Below are positions 18,294 through 26,035 of a DNA stretch of 64,000 nt, piece after piece. Source of the DNA: Pseudobdellovibrionaceae bacterium. GTDB taxonomy: Bacteria; Bdellovibrionota; Bdellovibrionia; Bdellovibrionales; UBA1609. The first letter of the stretch is position 1. Every line of letters starts with the position of its first letter. Made by a program: the position numbers and the translations under genes. Under the pieces are notes generated by a model, which saw only the letters and a list, made by a program, of their open reading frames with translations, was not told where the DNA came from and searched no databases. The DNA is taken from assembly GCA_020635075.1 (NCBI GenBank), contig JACKAM010000002.1, positions 620,001-684,000 of the forward strand, given 5' to 3'.

Positions 18294-18578
18294 ATGGGAA
18301 AACGAGGCAAAAGATACACATCAGAACAGATCATCACCAAGCTTCGGGAGGCTGAAGTCCTGCAAAGTCAGGGTGCCTCTCAGGCACGGATCTGCAAGCA
18401 GCTAGGCGTTGCTGTGGACACATACATCCGTTGGCGAAAAGAGTACGGCGGGATGCGAGTCGATCAAGCTAAACGCCTGAAAGACCTGGAAAAAGAGAAT
18501 CAGCGTCTTAAAAAGCTAGTTGCAGATCTCGCTCTCGACAAGGCAATGCTCGAAGAGGTTAACAAGGGAAACTTCTGA
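18294..18578 (+). CDS. IS3 OrfA transposase subunit (element 1)
   Basis: 95 codons with helix-turn-helix (YTSEQIITKLREAEV, ICKQLGVAVDTYIRWRKEYGG) and a leucine-zipper-like tail (LKDLEKENQRLKKLVADLALDKAMLEEV). A G GGA AAC slippery heptamer at 18566-18572 is in the correct phase 4 bases before the stop, for -1 frameshifting into orfB. OrfB is interrupted, so no OrfAB transposase can be made from this copy. Confidence 0.9.
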   Translation: MGKRGKRYTSEQIITKLREAEVLQSQGASQARICKQLGVAVDTYIRWRKEYGGMRVDQAKRLKDLEKENQRLKKLVADLALDKAMLEEVNKGNF

Positions 18579-19132
18579 GCCCGGCGCGGAAGAGGCAGGC
18601 AGCGGCAATGCTTGTTGAGCGCTTCTCCACTTCTGAACGTCGGGCCTGTAAGGTTTTGGGACTTCATCGCAATACAAAGCGCTACCAGCCAAAAGAAGAT
18701 AGGGTGAACCGTGAGGTCACCCCCAGGATCATCCACTATGCCGGTGAATATGGCCGCTATGGATACAAGCGAGTGACTGCCCTAGTTCGCGCCGAAGGCT
18801 TCAAGATCAATCACAAAAGAGTTTATCGCATTTGGCGACAGGAAGGCCTTAAGGTCCCGGAAAAACAGCCAAAACGAAGTCGTCTGTGGTTCAACGATGG
18901 CTCCTGCATTAGGAAACGGCCCGAGTACAAGAACCATGTCTGGTCCTACGACTTTGTTCACGACTACACCTATGACGGAAGGCCCATAAAGATGCTCACA
19001 ATCCTCGACGAGTTTTCCCGTGAAAGCCTCGCCATTGTTGTAAACCGGAAACTTAACTCACTCGATGTGTTAGAAACACTTGCAGATCTTTTTGTTCAGC
19101 GAGGAGTGCCAAAGTACATTCGATCAGATAAC
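18572..19132 (+). pseudogene. IS3 OrfB, 5' part (element 1)
   Basis: In the -1 frame from the slippery site the product runs through the HTH_21 region (YGRYGYKRVTALVRAEG) into the integrase core with the first catalytic Asp in WSYDFVHDYTYDG and the second in YIRSDN, where the nested element begins. Past the junction the frame picks up a few foreign codons and stops at 19156. The rest of the gene is at 20721-20996. Confidence 0.88.
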
Positions 19133-20720
19133 GTACTAAATGAGATGGCAAGTTAAAAGTTTAGACAAAGCTCCGCCGTTTGCGGCATCCATTCCGCGAA
19201 GAATTCAGAAATCATATCTCACCCGGCTTCCGAACCTGAATGAAAAATGCTTCTACCATAGTGACACAAGGTCGGATGTTATCCGCCTTCACTGTACTTA
19301 AAACGAAGTTTAATCTCAGCCGGAAGACCCAAGCATTGTCTACGAGGTCGGTTTATGAGACCGCCTCCACGGCCCGTTGTGAGCGGGTTTTTCCGGTGAG
19401 CACAGGCTCGTAAAATGGCCTGTAAATAGTTTGTTCCTTTATCAATTTAAAAATAACTCGTGCCAGCTTTGCGGTCACAGCAGTGTATGCGCGCCGCTTT
19501 AGATCGCTATTGGTGGGGTCTGCTTTGACATAGCGATTAAATTTGTCTCTGAAAGTGTTCTCGCGTAGCCGAAGCGCGACTGTTGCCGCAATCCAAAGCG
19601 CTGACCTGAGTCGAGCGTTTCCCCGTTTGGAAATTGAAGATCGTCCTCGAAAAAGACCAGATTGTTGAGTAGAAAGATCTAGGCCGCAGAATTTTAAAAA
19701 CTGCTTCTCGTGATGAAAACGTCGAAGATCTCCAGCTTCCGCTAATATAGTAAGCGCGATGATTGGGCCAATGCCGGGAACTGATCGAAGTATCTGGTAG
19801 TCGCGATTGTCTTTTAACTTTTTGTGAGCGATCTTCTCGAGCTCATCTCGCTTTTTGCAAAGCCTCAGATGTTCTTCGAGCATCATTCGAAACATCTGGA
19901 CAACATTTGACTCCAAAGAAACGGGAACTCCGATGCTTGACCGAGCACACTCATAGAAGTCGGCGAGGATCTCGCCTTTCCCCTGTTTTGATGATAGCAA
20001 TGCTCGAGCCGAATCAACGAAGGTCGATCTTTCAATCGCGGTCACTGCAGCGGGTGTGGGATATACTGAAAGCAAACGGCCGAACCATCCGGCACGACTT
20101 GAACCAAAGAACTTCTCTGCCTCAGGAAAATAGATGGGCAGGTAGTGATTAAGAATACTGTGTTGAAGTCTCGTCTTCCGCAAGGAGATCTGAAAGTGAG
20201 AATTTGAAAGCTCTTGGAGATCATTATTGCCTCGAAGAACTGGGTCATGAAATACAGTTGAGATATGATTACGCAGAAGATGAATCATCACTTGAGCATC
20301 TTTTGGGTCATTTTTGTCCCAAGTACTGTGGAGCGCTTCTCTCGTTCGTGCAACGGCAAGCGACGATATTAGCCGAACATCGAAGCCTGAAGTTTGTAGG
20401 TAGTAAGCAATCGCTCGGTGGTAGTCAGCTGTAGGTTCGAAACCAATCGTGCATGGCAAAGAAAACCCTCGTAAGCGGTCAGCCAGGTCATCAAAATCCT
20501 CCCGACAGTTGCGTACGGTTAAGCGCAGACGTCGCCCCTCGGGGGTCTCGATGAGAATGTCATGCTTGTACTTGGCTATATCTATTGCTACCAAAACCTT
20601 TAAATCCTGATTAGACTGTTGTTGCATTATTTAAAGCTCCTCTTCGTTGAATTTGCGTTGTAAGCAAACCAAGTTTACGTGGAGGAGCCCTTCCTGACTA
20701 CTTGCATCTTGAGGTACTAC
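19133..20720 (-). mobile_element. IS110-family element nested in IS3 orfB
   Basis: The 1.59 kb insert separates SDN and GPEF of the DDE motif of orfB. No terminal inverted repeats are seen, as usual for IS110. GTACTA occurs at both ends (19133 and about 20714), and AC at the junction could be the recombination core. The transposase is on the minus strand; a noncoding end of about 220 bp (19133-19352) lies downstream of it and about 93 bp lie upstream. The long end contains a strong hairpin (AAGG T CGGAT GTT ATCCG CCTT) and could encode the bridge RNA, as in IS1111-type members. Confidence 0.85.
19353..20627 (-). CDS. IS110-family transposase (DEDD recombinase)
   Basis: 424 residues with the N-terminal RuvC-like DEDD domain (VAIDIAKYKHD, IGFEPTADYH, DKNDPKDAQV) and the C-terminal Tnp_20 domain (LRSVPGIGPIIALTILAEAG, FCGLDLSTQQSG, SKRGNARLRSALW) with the conserved serine region. 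These enzymes act with a bridge RNA that pairs to donor and target. The frame is intact, so the enzyme may be active. Confidence 0.93.
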   Translation of the reverse strand: MQQQSNQDLKVLVAIDIAKYKHDILIETPEGRRLRLTVRNCREDFDDLADRLRGFSLPCTIGFEPTADYHRAIAYYLQTSGFDVRLISSLAVARTREALHSTWDKNDPKDAQVMIHLLRNHISTVFHDPVLRGNNDLQELSNSHFQISLRKTRLQHSILNHYLPIYFPEAEKFFGSSRAGWFGRLLSVYPTPAAVTAIERSTFVDSARALLSSKQGKGEILADFYECARSSIGVPVSLESNVVQMFRMMLEEHLRLCKKRDELEKIAHKKLKDNRDYQILRSVPGIGPIIALTILAEAGDLRRFHHEKQFLKFCGLDLSTQQSGLFRGRSSISKRGNARLRSALWIAATVALRLRENTFRDKFNRYVKADPTNSDLKRRAYTAVTAKLARVIFKLIKEQTIYRPFYEPVLTGKTRSQRAVEAVS

Positions 20721-20996
20721 GGTCCGGAATTTATTGCCAAGAGGTTGCAGGACTGGTTCCAAAAACTTAGCGTCAGTCCATTGTTTATAACTCCGGGAAG
20801 CCCGTGGGAAAACGGATACATAGAATCGTTTAACGGCAGGCTGCGCGACGAGCTTTTAAACGGCGAGCTGTTTTATACCTTGAAGGAGGCTCAAGTTTTG
20901 ATTGAAAAATGGCGAAGGAATTACAACACTGTTAGGCCTCATAGCAGCCTAGGTTACAGACCACCAGCTCCTGAGGCATTAACACTTGCTATGTAA
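20721..20996 (+). pseudogene. IS3 OrfB, 3' part (element 1)
   Basis: Begins at GPEFIAKRLQDWF directly after the IS110 end and carries the catalytic Glu in PWENGYIESFNGRLRDELL, then the family end YNTVRPHSSLGYRPPAPEAL. It is the continuation of the fragment ending at 19132; together they make a normal OrfB. Confidence 0.9.
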
Positions 20997-21010
20997 ACCG
21001 CTCGACTGTA

Positions 21011-21108
21011 TGTGGTGCAAAGAGTGGGGTCCGGTCACCTTTAGTCACAGGGACTAATAGCATATCTAGAAGAACGTCTAGGTTTACTTGTGCATCTGGA
21101 GTTACCAT
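21011..21108 (-). pseudogene. Gene X, 5' part, cut off by IS3
   Basis: From ATG 21108 the minus strand reads MVTPDAQVNLDVLLDMLLVP and then VTKGDRTPLFAP up to the IS3 end; reading on at 18266 gives ..QVVKFEGVGSVTYADLVG in the same frame with no stop. This shows that the fragment at 17627-18266 is the remainder of this gene. The start has no clear ribosome-binding site. The gene is divergent from mrr. Confidence 0.6.
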
Positions 21109-21237
21109 AACTCATTTTCGGAAATGCTAATTGGAAAGTCATATGCAGTTGTCGGAAATATTGGAGATAAGCCTCGTAAAATTTGCCTGACTTTTGGCCG
21201 ATAGCTTAGTGTTAAGGAACCATTTTTAGGAGCAACA

Positions 21238-22155
21238 GTGGCAATACCCAGCTTTAGATCATTTTTAAGACCCGTCCTTGAAATCATGGCAGAGATAAAC
21301 GAAGTTTCTAATCCGAGGGCAAAGCTGGTTCCTATTGTAAAAGAGAAGATGGGCTTTAGCGATGAGGAAGCCGCTGAAAGGTTGGAGTCTGGCGGTAATA
21401 GACTTCAAAATCGTGTTGGATGGGCGTTAACCTACCTTAAGAAATCTGGGCTAATCGAGTCACCAAAAAGAGGCGTGGCCACAATCACTGAGTCTGGACG
21501 TAATTTTCTTAACGAGCATGACGGCCCGATCTCACCAAAAGATCTCGAAGTATTTCCTGGTTATTTGGAGTTTAAAGCGGGAAATAAAAACAACGAAAAA
21601 AATGGCTCAGCTGAACCTGAAACAGATATTGATGAAATCGATCCAGAAGAAAAAATTAATATGGGCTTCAAAGAAATTAAAAACTCTGTGATTGATGAAC
21701 TTCAAGAGAAGCTACTTGAGCTTACCCCCACGCAGTTTGAAGAACTCGTATTGAATCTCATTCAGGCCCTAGGCTATGGCATTCAAACAGGGAAAATCGA
21801 GCACACAGGCGGTTCTGGCGACTTTGGGATTGATGGCATTGTCCACTTAGACAAACTTGGCCTCGACAAGATATACCTTCAGGCTAAAAGATATAAACCA
21901 TCCAATAAAATCAGCAGCTCCGAGATTCAAAAGTTTTTTGGAGCCTTAAAAGGAAGACATGCTTCTAAAGGGATCTTCCTTACTACATCCTCATATCAAC
22001 CGAGTGCCCTGGAATACGCTCAAACTGTCTCCGATACACTGGTTTTACTTGATGGCCGCCAAATAGCCGAGCACATGATCGATGCAAAAGTGGGCGTATC
22101 TGCAAAGAGAAAAATCATAATCCCTGAGATAGACAACGACTATTTCGATAACTAA
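21238..22155 (+). CDS. mrr: Mrr-type restriction endonuclease
   Basis: The GTG at 21238 has TTTTTAGGAGCAACA ahead of it. Residues 1-90 form the Mrr_N winged-helix domain (VGWALTYLKKSGLIESPKRGVATIT), then an acidic linker, then the Mrr_cat PD-(D/E)xK nuclease domain from about 155 (PTQFEELVLNLIQALGY, GSGDFGIDGI, IYLQAKRYK, KGIFLTTSSYQPSALEYA). Mrr is a type IV enzyme that cuts modified DNA and responds to foreign methylation or high pressure in E. coli. It stands next to IS elements and near a restriction-modification pair, as in a defence island. 305 residues, normal length. Confidence 0.92.
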   Translation: MAIPSFRSFLRPVLEIMAEINEVSNPRAKLVPIVKEKMGFSDEEAAERLESGGNRLQNRVGWALTYLKKSGLIESPKRGVATITESGRNFLNEHDGPISPKDLEVFPGYLEFKAGNKNNEKNGSAEPETDIDEIDPEEKINMGFKEIKNSVIDELQEKLLELTPTQFEELVLNLIQALGYGIQTGKIEHTGGSGDFGIDGIVHLDKLGLDKIYLQAKRYKPSNKISSSEIQKFFGALKGRHASKGIFLTTSSYQPSALEYAQTVSDTLVLLDGRQIAEHMIDAKVGVSAKRKIIIPEIDNDYFDN

Positions 22156-22304
22156 AAGTTCAGTCAGCACACTCATAAGTTATTGATATCTCTAGAATTT
22201 CAAATTTTCTTTACCCAGGCGGTTGGCCCCTAAAACAGTGAGACTTGCATCTTGAGTCATGGTGCGCCATAACCCGGTCTGAGACCGGAAAAGGAGCACA
22301 CAAG

Positions 22305-22568
22305 ATGAAGAAGAGGTACACAGAAGAACAGACAATTGCGGCGGTTAAAAGGCTTGAAGCCGGCATGTCGGCAAAAGAGCTCAGCCGAGAATTGGGCGTC
22401 AGCCAGCAGACCCTCTACCACTGGAAGAAGAAGTTTGGCGGCATGGACGTATCGGAGGCTAGGCGCTTGAAGGAGCTTGAGGCTGAGAACGCAAAGCTTA
22501 AGCGCATTGTGGCCGACCAGGCCTTAGATATCGTCATGCTCAAGGATGTGAACTCAAAAAAGTGGTAA
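22305..22568 (+). CDS. IS3 OrfA transposase subunit (element 2)
   Basis: From ATG 22305 the 87-residue product has the HTH region (YTEEQTIAAVKRLEAGMS, LSRELGVSQQTLYHWKKKFGG) and a zipper-like tail (LKELEAENAKLKRIVADQAL). A AAA AAG at 22556-22562 is in the right phase for -1 frameshifting into orfB two codons before the stop. Confidence 0.92.
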   Translation: MKKRYTEEQTIAAVKRLEAGMSAKELSRELGVSQQTLYHWKKKFGGMDVSEARRLKELEAENAKLKRIVADQALDIVMLKDVNSKKW

Positions 22569-23389
22569 GGCCCAGTGAGAGCCGGGCCGAGGCGAAGTAC
22601 TTGGTGAACAAGTACAGTAAGCCTGTGGCCCGTATTTGCCGTCTTCTGGGCCTGTCCGTGTCGACATACAACTATCAAGAGAAGGCCAAAGATGATGGAC
22701 CTATTCGAGAGAAGTTTGAATCTCTTGTTGAAGACCATCGAAGGTTTGGACATCCAAGACTTTTTGTAATGATGAAGCGAGACATGCCTGGGGTAAACCA
22801 CAAGCGCACACGAAGGATCTATAGAGAAATGGGACTACAAATAGGTCGAAGAAAAAGGAAAAAACTTGGCAGTCGTGGGCGACTGCCAGCAACCACTGCG
22901 TCGGCACCCAACGAGATCTGGGCCATTGATTTTATGTTCGATTACATCGAGTCAGGTCGAAGACTCAAGGTGCTTACAACAGTTGACGAATTTGCCAAGG
23001 AGTCGCCCGGAATACTTGTAGACCATTCTATACGCGGCGTGGACGTCACAGCTTTTCTGGATCATCTAGCATGTGGTAATTATCCGAAAGTCATTCGCAT
23101 CGATCAGGGTACAGAGTTTACGTCTCGCGCAATGCTCGACTGGGCGTACAGGCACGGGATCACTCTTGAATTCACCAGAGTTCGAAAGCCTAATCAGATT
23201 ATCGAATCATTCAACTCTCGTGTAAGAGACGAGTGCCTCAATGAGCACGCATTTTTTAGCCTAGAGGATGCCAGGCAAAAGATCGATGCCTGGCACTGGA
23301 AGTACAACAACATCAATCCGCATTCGGCATTGGGGATGAAATCTCCAGTGGAGTTTGCAAAAGAACGGGAAAGTATGTTAGCAAGTTAA
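22562..23389 (+). CDS. IS3 OrfB transposase, DDE integrase core (element 2)
   Basis: 275 residues with the HTH_21 part (RRFGHPRLFVMMKRD), and the DDE triad: Asp in WAIDFMFDY, Asp in VIRIDQGTEF and Glu in IIESFNSRVRDE. It ends YNNINPHSALGMKSPVEF. A GTG at 22562 could start OrfB alone, but fusion with OrfA by -1 frameshift is the usual route to the active enzyme. Confidence 0.92.
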   Translation: MVRPSESRAEAKYLVNKYSKPVARICRLLGLSVSTYNYQEKAKDDGPIREKFESLVEDHRRFGHPRLFVMMKRDMPGVNHKRTRRIYREMGLQIGRRKRKKLGSRGRLPATTASAPNEIWAIDFMFDYIESGRRLKVLTTVDEFAKESPGILVDHSIRGVDVTAFLDHLACGNYPKVIRIDQGTEFTSRAMLDWAYRHGITLEFTRVRKPNQIIESFNSRVRDECLNEHAFFSLEDARQKIDAWHWKYNNINPHSALGMKSPVEFAKERESMLAS

Positions 23390-23612
23390 CGCCACCTGAC
23401 TCAGGATTTTTGACTCACAGAATCTTGGGCCAACCGCCAATGTGCCCGATTTATCCTGTGGTACCCCCGGGTATCTTGAAAACTGGAGAATTGCGCTCCT
23501 TTGGGTTCACGGAGGGCTGCCGCATAAGCGTTACTCATTTTACAAAACAAAAACAGACAACTCCCGCCCTTTGAACAGTTAAATTTTAGTCCAGGAATCC
23601 GATACGGTTTTT

Positions 23613-24242
23613 ATGAGTGAAGTGGCTAAAATTTCAAAAACACAAGAACTACTATTTTCTCACCTTGATAGAGTCAGAAAATCTATTGGTGAAATTAAGA
23701 TCGGCAGTCCAGAGCAGTTCCCCTATGGGTGGCGTAAAGCAGCTAAAGGAAGAACGGTGTGGCGTATTCTAGAAGAGTGCTTAAACCAAAAGCTAGAAAC
23801 TTCCAACACAGGGGAGTCAATTTTTACTCCTGCTGATTCTGAAGTGGGCGTATTCGACTTTCATGCAAACTTCGCCTCTGAAAATTGCGAAGGCTTTGTG
23901 AATATAAAGTCAGCAACCAAAGGCAGAAAGAATAGCAAAGACGATTTGAGTAAAGCCATCAGGCTTATCGAGTTTTATCAACAGAATCCAAATGCTCACA
24001 TCTTTATTGCAACTTTTGAAATAGAATTCCTAGATGATATGAAAATTGCTTTACCATCGTGTTATGTGATGCCGTTAGCTTGGATACCTGACGTCTATGT
24101 TAACCCAAGCAACAATGGGAACTTACAATCAGCAAAGTACAAAGACTTAGACTTGGCGGTTAAACGCACAAATCAAGAGTTTTATGATGAGTTAGTGAAG
24201 GCAAATGAGGTAGCAATTCAAAAGAAGCGTAAAAAGAGCTAA
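23613..24242 (+). CDS. Putative type II restriction endonuclease
   Basis: A 209-residue protein with no family I can name with certainty. FDFHANFASENCEGFVNIKSATKG has the spacing of a PD-(D/E)xK core (Asp, then N-I-K in place of the usual E-x-K). Its gene is convergent with, and its stop overlaps by 4 bases, a DNA adenine methyltransferase gene; this pairing is the main reason to call it the nuclease of a type II system. No strong ribosome-binding site precedes the ATG, so expression may be low. Confidence 0.55.
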   Translation: MSEVAKISKTQELLFSHLDRVRKSIGEIKIGSPEQFPYGWRKAAKGRTVWRILEECLNQKLETSNTGESIFTPADSEVGVFDFHANFASENCEGFVNIKSATKGRKNSKDDLSKAIRLIEFYQQNPNAHIFIATFEIEFLDDMKIALPSCYVMPLAWIPDVYVNPSNNGNLQSAKYKDLDLAVKRTNQEFYDELVKANEVAIQKKRKKS

Positions 24243-25849
24243 ACAAGAATTTCCCTAATTCGATTATTAAATGATTTATTATCTATTTCCCCGCACAATA
24301 GACTTCGATATACCTCAGAAAGGTTTTTTGTCAGTATCTCATCATCCTCAAAATTCGGGCAAGGTATGCTTTGAACGTCTCTAGGCTCAAACTTGTTTAG
24401 CCCATCGCCCAACTTACGAATATTTTGCCTTACAAGCCCAGCCGCAACATCAGACATCAAAAATGCACAAACCGCATCAAGTAATTCCTGAGGGTGATTG
24501 CCTTTAAGAAATAAACCATGAAAACAAGTGAGATTTGCTACTTTCGCTCCGTTAGATATCACTTTCACAGAATCCCGAAAAAACGTACCGATCAATGCAG
24601 GGGCTATTTTAATGTTTTCCATGCTATACCAGGGAGTTCTTCTCGCAGGCAGATATTTTTTGTCTACCCCTAAACTTAATCCATGCTCAATGTAAGCAGC
24701 AACTCTTGGGTCCTTAGAATCTTTCTCCTTCAAATCAAGTACATAAACTGGTTTGTCGTTAGATTCGATTTGCTCAACTAATTTATCAGTTAGCTGAAGT
24801 CCACTAATATGCGTACTTTTTGTTATGCATAATTGGAAATATTTAGGGTTTAGATCCCACTCTTTGATTTTTGATTTGTCGAAAATATAAAAATTATTAG
24901 CTCCAGTAGCAAGACCTCTACTACATCTAACAAAGTCGCCAATTTTTCGAGTAAAACTATCGTTTAATTTAACTTCAGTTCCTATCAAATTCCACTTGGA
25001 CTCGGCCGGAAGTTTGTCATATTCGATTGTGCTAAATATCTTTTCTAGTCCCTTTGCATCCCCTTTTTTGTGGTTCTGCAGAGATGAAAACAGCTTGCTC
25101 CAATCATCATTACAATTGATCCTATAGTACCTTAAATTAGAAGATTTAGTTTTTTCAAATAAGACAAGACAGCTAGTAGTAATGGCACTGTCAAACAAAT
25201 TTAGATTCGAATCGAAAAACACAAAGCGAATATCAATGCCTAGCTTCTTCATGTAGGCTTTGATTGGCGTACCATAGTCGGTATTGAGAAACTCTTTCGG
25301 AATTATGAATGCTCCTCGTCCACCGTCTTTGATCTTGTCTAGAACCTTTATCAAAAAGAAATTATAGAGATTTGTCATTGAGGAAATTTTAGCCCCAACA
25401 ACTTTGGAAAAGTGATCTCTCTTTTCTTGTGACAAGCGAGATACTTTGTAAATGATGTAGGGCGGATTACTGATAGCTCTATCAAACTCAGGGAGTGAGG
25501 CGTCTATAAAATCTTGCCCTAGTATTTCTATATTATTGAATGCACCAAGCCTCTCAAGTAGGTCCTGAGACCTTAACCTGAGCTCTCCATCTACCTCATA
25601 GCATATCAATTTTTTATACTGACCTTCAAAATGTTGATTTATTGCCCATTCGAAAACACCTAATCCTGAGCCTGGATCTATAATTATCGAATCAGAGGAG
25701 GGTGACAGCCATAAAGCTAAGGCTTCAGCTATCTCTGGTGGAGTAAAAAATTGCCCATAGTTTTTTAGGTGATCCTTATCTCTTGTAGAGTAGTAAGAGG
25801 AATATTCTCCAGTTATTTGATTCGTGAATAAGTTATTTTCCTCTAACAA
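24239..25849 (-). CDS. Type II DNA N6-adenine methyltransferase
   Basis: N6-adenine methyltransferase motifs are plain: YGQFFTPPEIAEALALW, motif I IIIDPGSGLGVFEWAI, and the catalytic motif IV AISNPPYIIY, followed by a large C-terminal target-recognition part ending LNKFEPRDVQSIPCPNF. This layout is that of Eco57I-like/HsdM-like enzymes. The open frame reaches a TTG at 25894, but GGAGGGGTGC just before the TTG at 25849 makes that the likely start (about 536 residues). Three 7 bp iterons lie 82-110 bases upstream. Makes a restriction-modification pair with the convergent gene. Confidence 0.85.
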   Translation of the reverse strand: MLEENNLFTNQITGEYSSYYSTRDKDHLKNYGQFFTPPEIAEALALWLSPSSDSIIIDPGSGLGVFEWAINQHFEGQYKKLICYEVDGELRLRSQDLLERLGAFNNIEILGQDFIDASLPEFDRAISNPPYIIYKVSRLSQEKRDHFSKVVGAKISSMTNLYNFFLIKVLDKIKDGGRGAFIIPKEFLNTDYGTPIKAYMKKLGIDIRFVFFDSNLNLFDSAITTSCLVLFEKTKSSNLRYYRINCNDDWSKLFSSLQNHKKGDAKGLEKIFSTIEYDKLPAESKWNLIGTEVKLNDSFTRKIGDFVRCSRGLATGANNFYIFDKSKIKEWDLNPKYFQLCITKSTHISGLQLTDKLVEQIESNDKPVYVLDLKEKDSKDPRVAAYIEHGLSLGVDKKYLPARRTPWYSMENIKIAPALIGTFFRDSVKVISNGAKVANLTCFHGLFLKGNHPQELLDAVCAFLMSDVAAGLVRQNIRKLGDGLNKFEPRDVQSIPCPNFEDDEILTKNLSEVYRSLLCGEIDNKSFNNRIREILV

Positions 25850-25930
25850 GCACCCCTCCAAGATTGGCTTGAACATTACTAAAAAAAGAGACAATGGTCA
25901 CGGTCATATTGAATTTCCGCATACCGGACA

Positions 25931-25959
25931 TGTCCCACTGGTGTCCCAAAAATGTCCCA
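25931..25959. repeat. Three TGTCCCA iterons, 11 bp period
   Basis: TGTCCCA at 25931, 25942 and 25953, exactly 11 bp apart, so all three face the same side of the helix. They are upstream of the methyltransferase gene and could be a controller-protein operator, or arm-type sites of a lost integrase: the nearly identical TGCCCCA occurs in the same 3 x 11 bp pattern on the other strand at 53142-53170. Confidence 0.75.
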
Positions 25960-26035
25960 CCTAGAATGATATCCAGTGATGTACGGTGATATTCAAGAAA
26001 TCCGCCCCTGATAACCCATTGAAAGTAGTTATTAG

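Larger units (their letters stand above)
18267..21010 (+). mobile_element. IS3-family element 1, interrupted by IS110
   Basis: Terminal inverted repeats match as AGTCGAGCG(G/A)TT near 18269 and 21008 (reverse complement). Inside are orfA, a split orfB and a nested IS110-type element (19133-20720). Subtracting the nested element leaves about 1.16 kb, normal for IS3. I see no target duplication at its ends; it sits inside gene X, whose frame is continuous across the insertion if the element is removed. Confidence 0.85.
22239..23417 (+). mobile_element. IS3-family element 2, intact
   Basis: About 1.18 kb. Ends are imperfect inverted repeats beginning TGAG-C and sharing ATC-TGAGTCA inside, with the TG...CA termini typical of IS3. 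The 3 bp CAG on both sides is a target duplication. orfA and orfB are uninterrupted and overlap across a slippery site, so the element may still be active. Confidence 0.9.
22218..23438. repeat. 12 bp inverted repeat whose loop is filled by IS3 element 2
   Basis: GGCGGTTGGCCC (22218-22229) and GGGCCAACCGCC (23427-23438) are perfect reverse complements. With the IS and one copy of its target duplication removed they would be only 15 bases apart, a strong hairpin just after mrr. The IS therefore landed in the loop of a pre-existing hairpin. Confidence 0.7.

Noticed and set aside
19360..19375. ACCGCCTCCAC, 11 bases of the ssrA 3' end, in the IS110 region
   Set aside because: It lies inside the transposase coding sequence (…AVEAVS end), in the opposite orientation and without further T-arm similarity; chance match.
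21030..21050. GGTCACCTTTAG resembling the REP-type transposon end
   Set aside because: It is explained as coding sequence of the gene X 5' fragment and lacks the palindromic GTGAC-GTCAC core.
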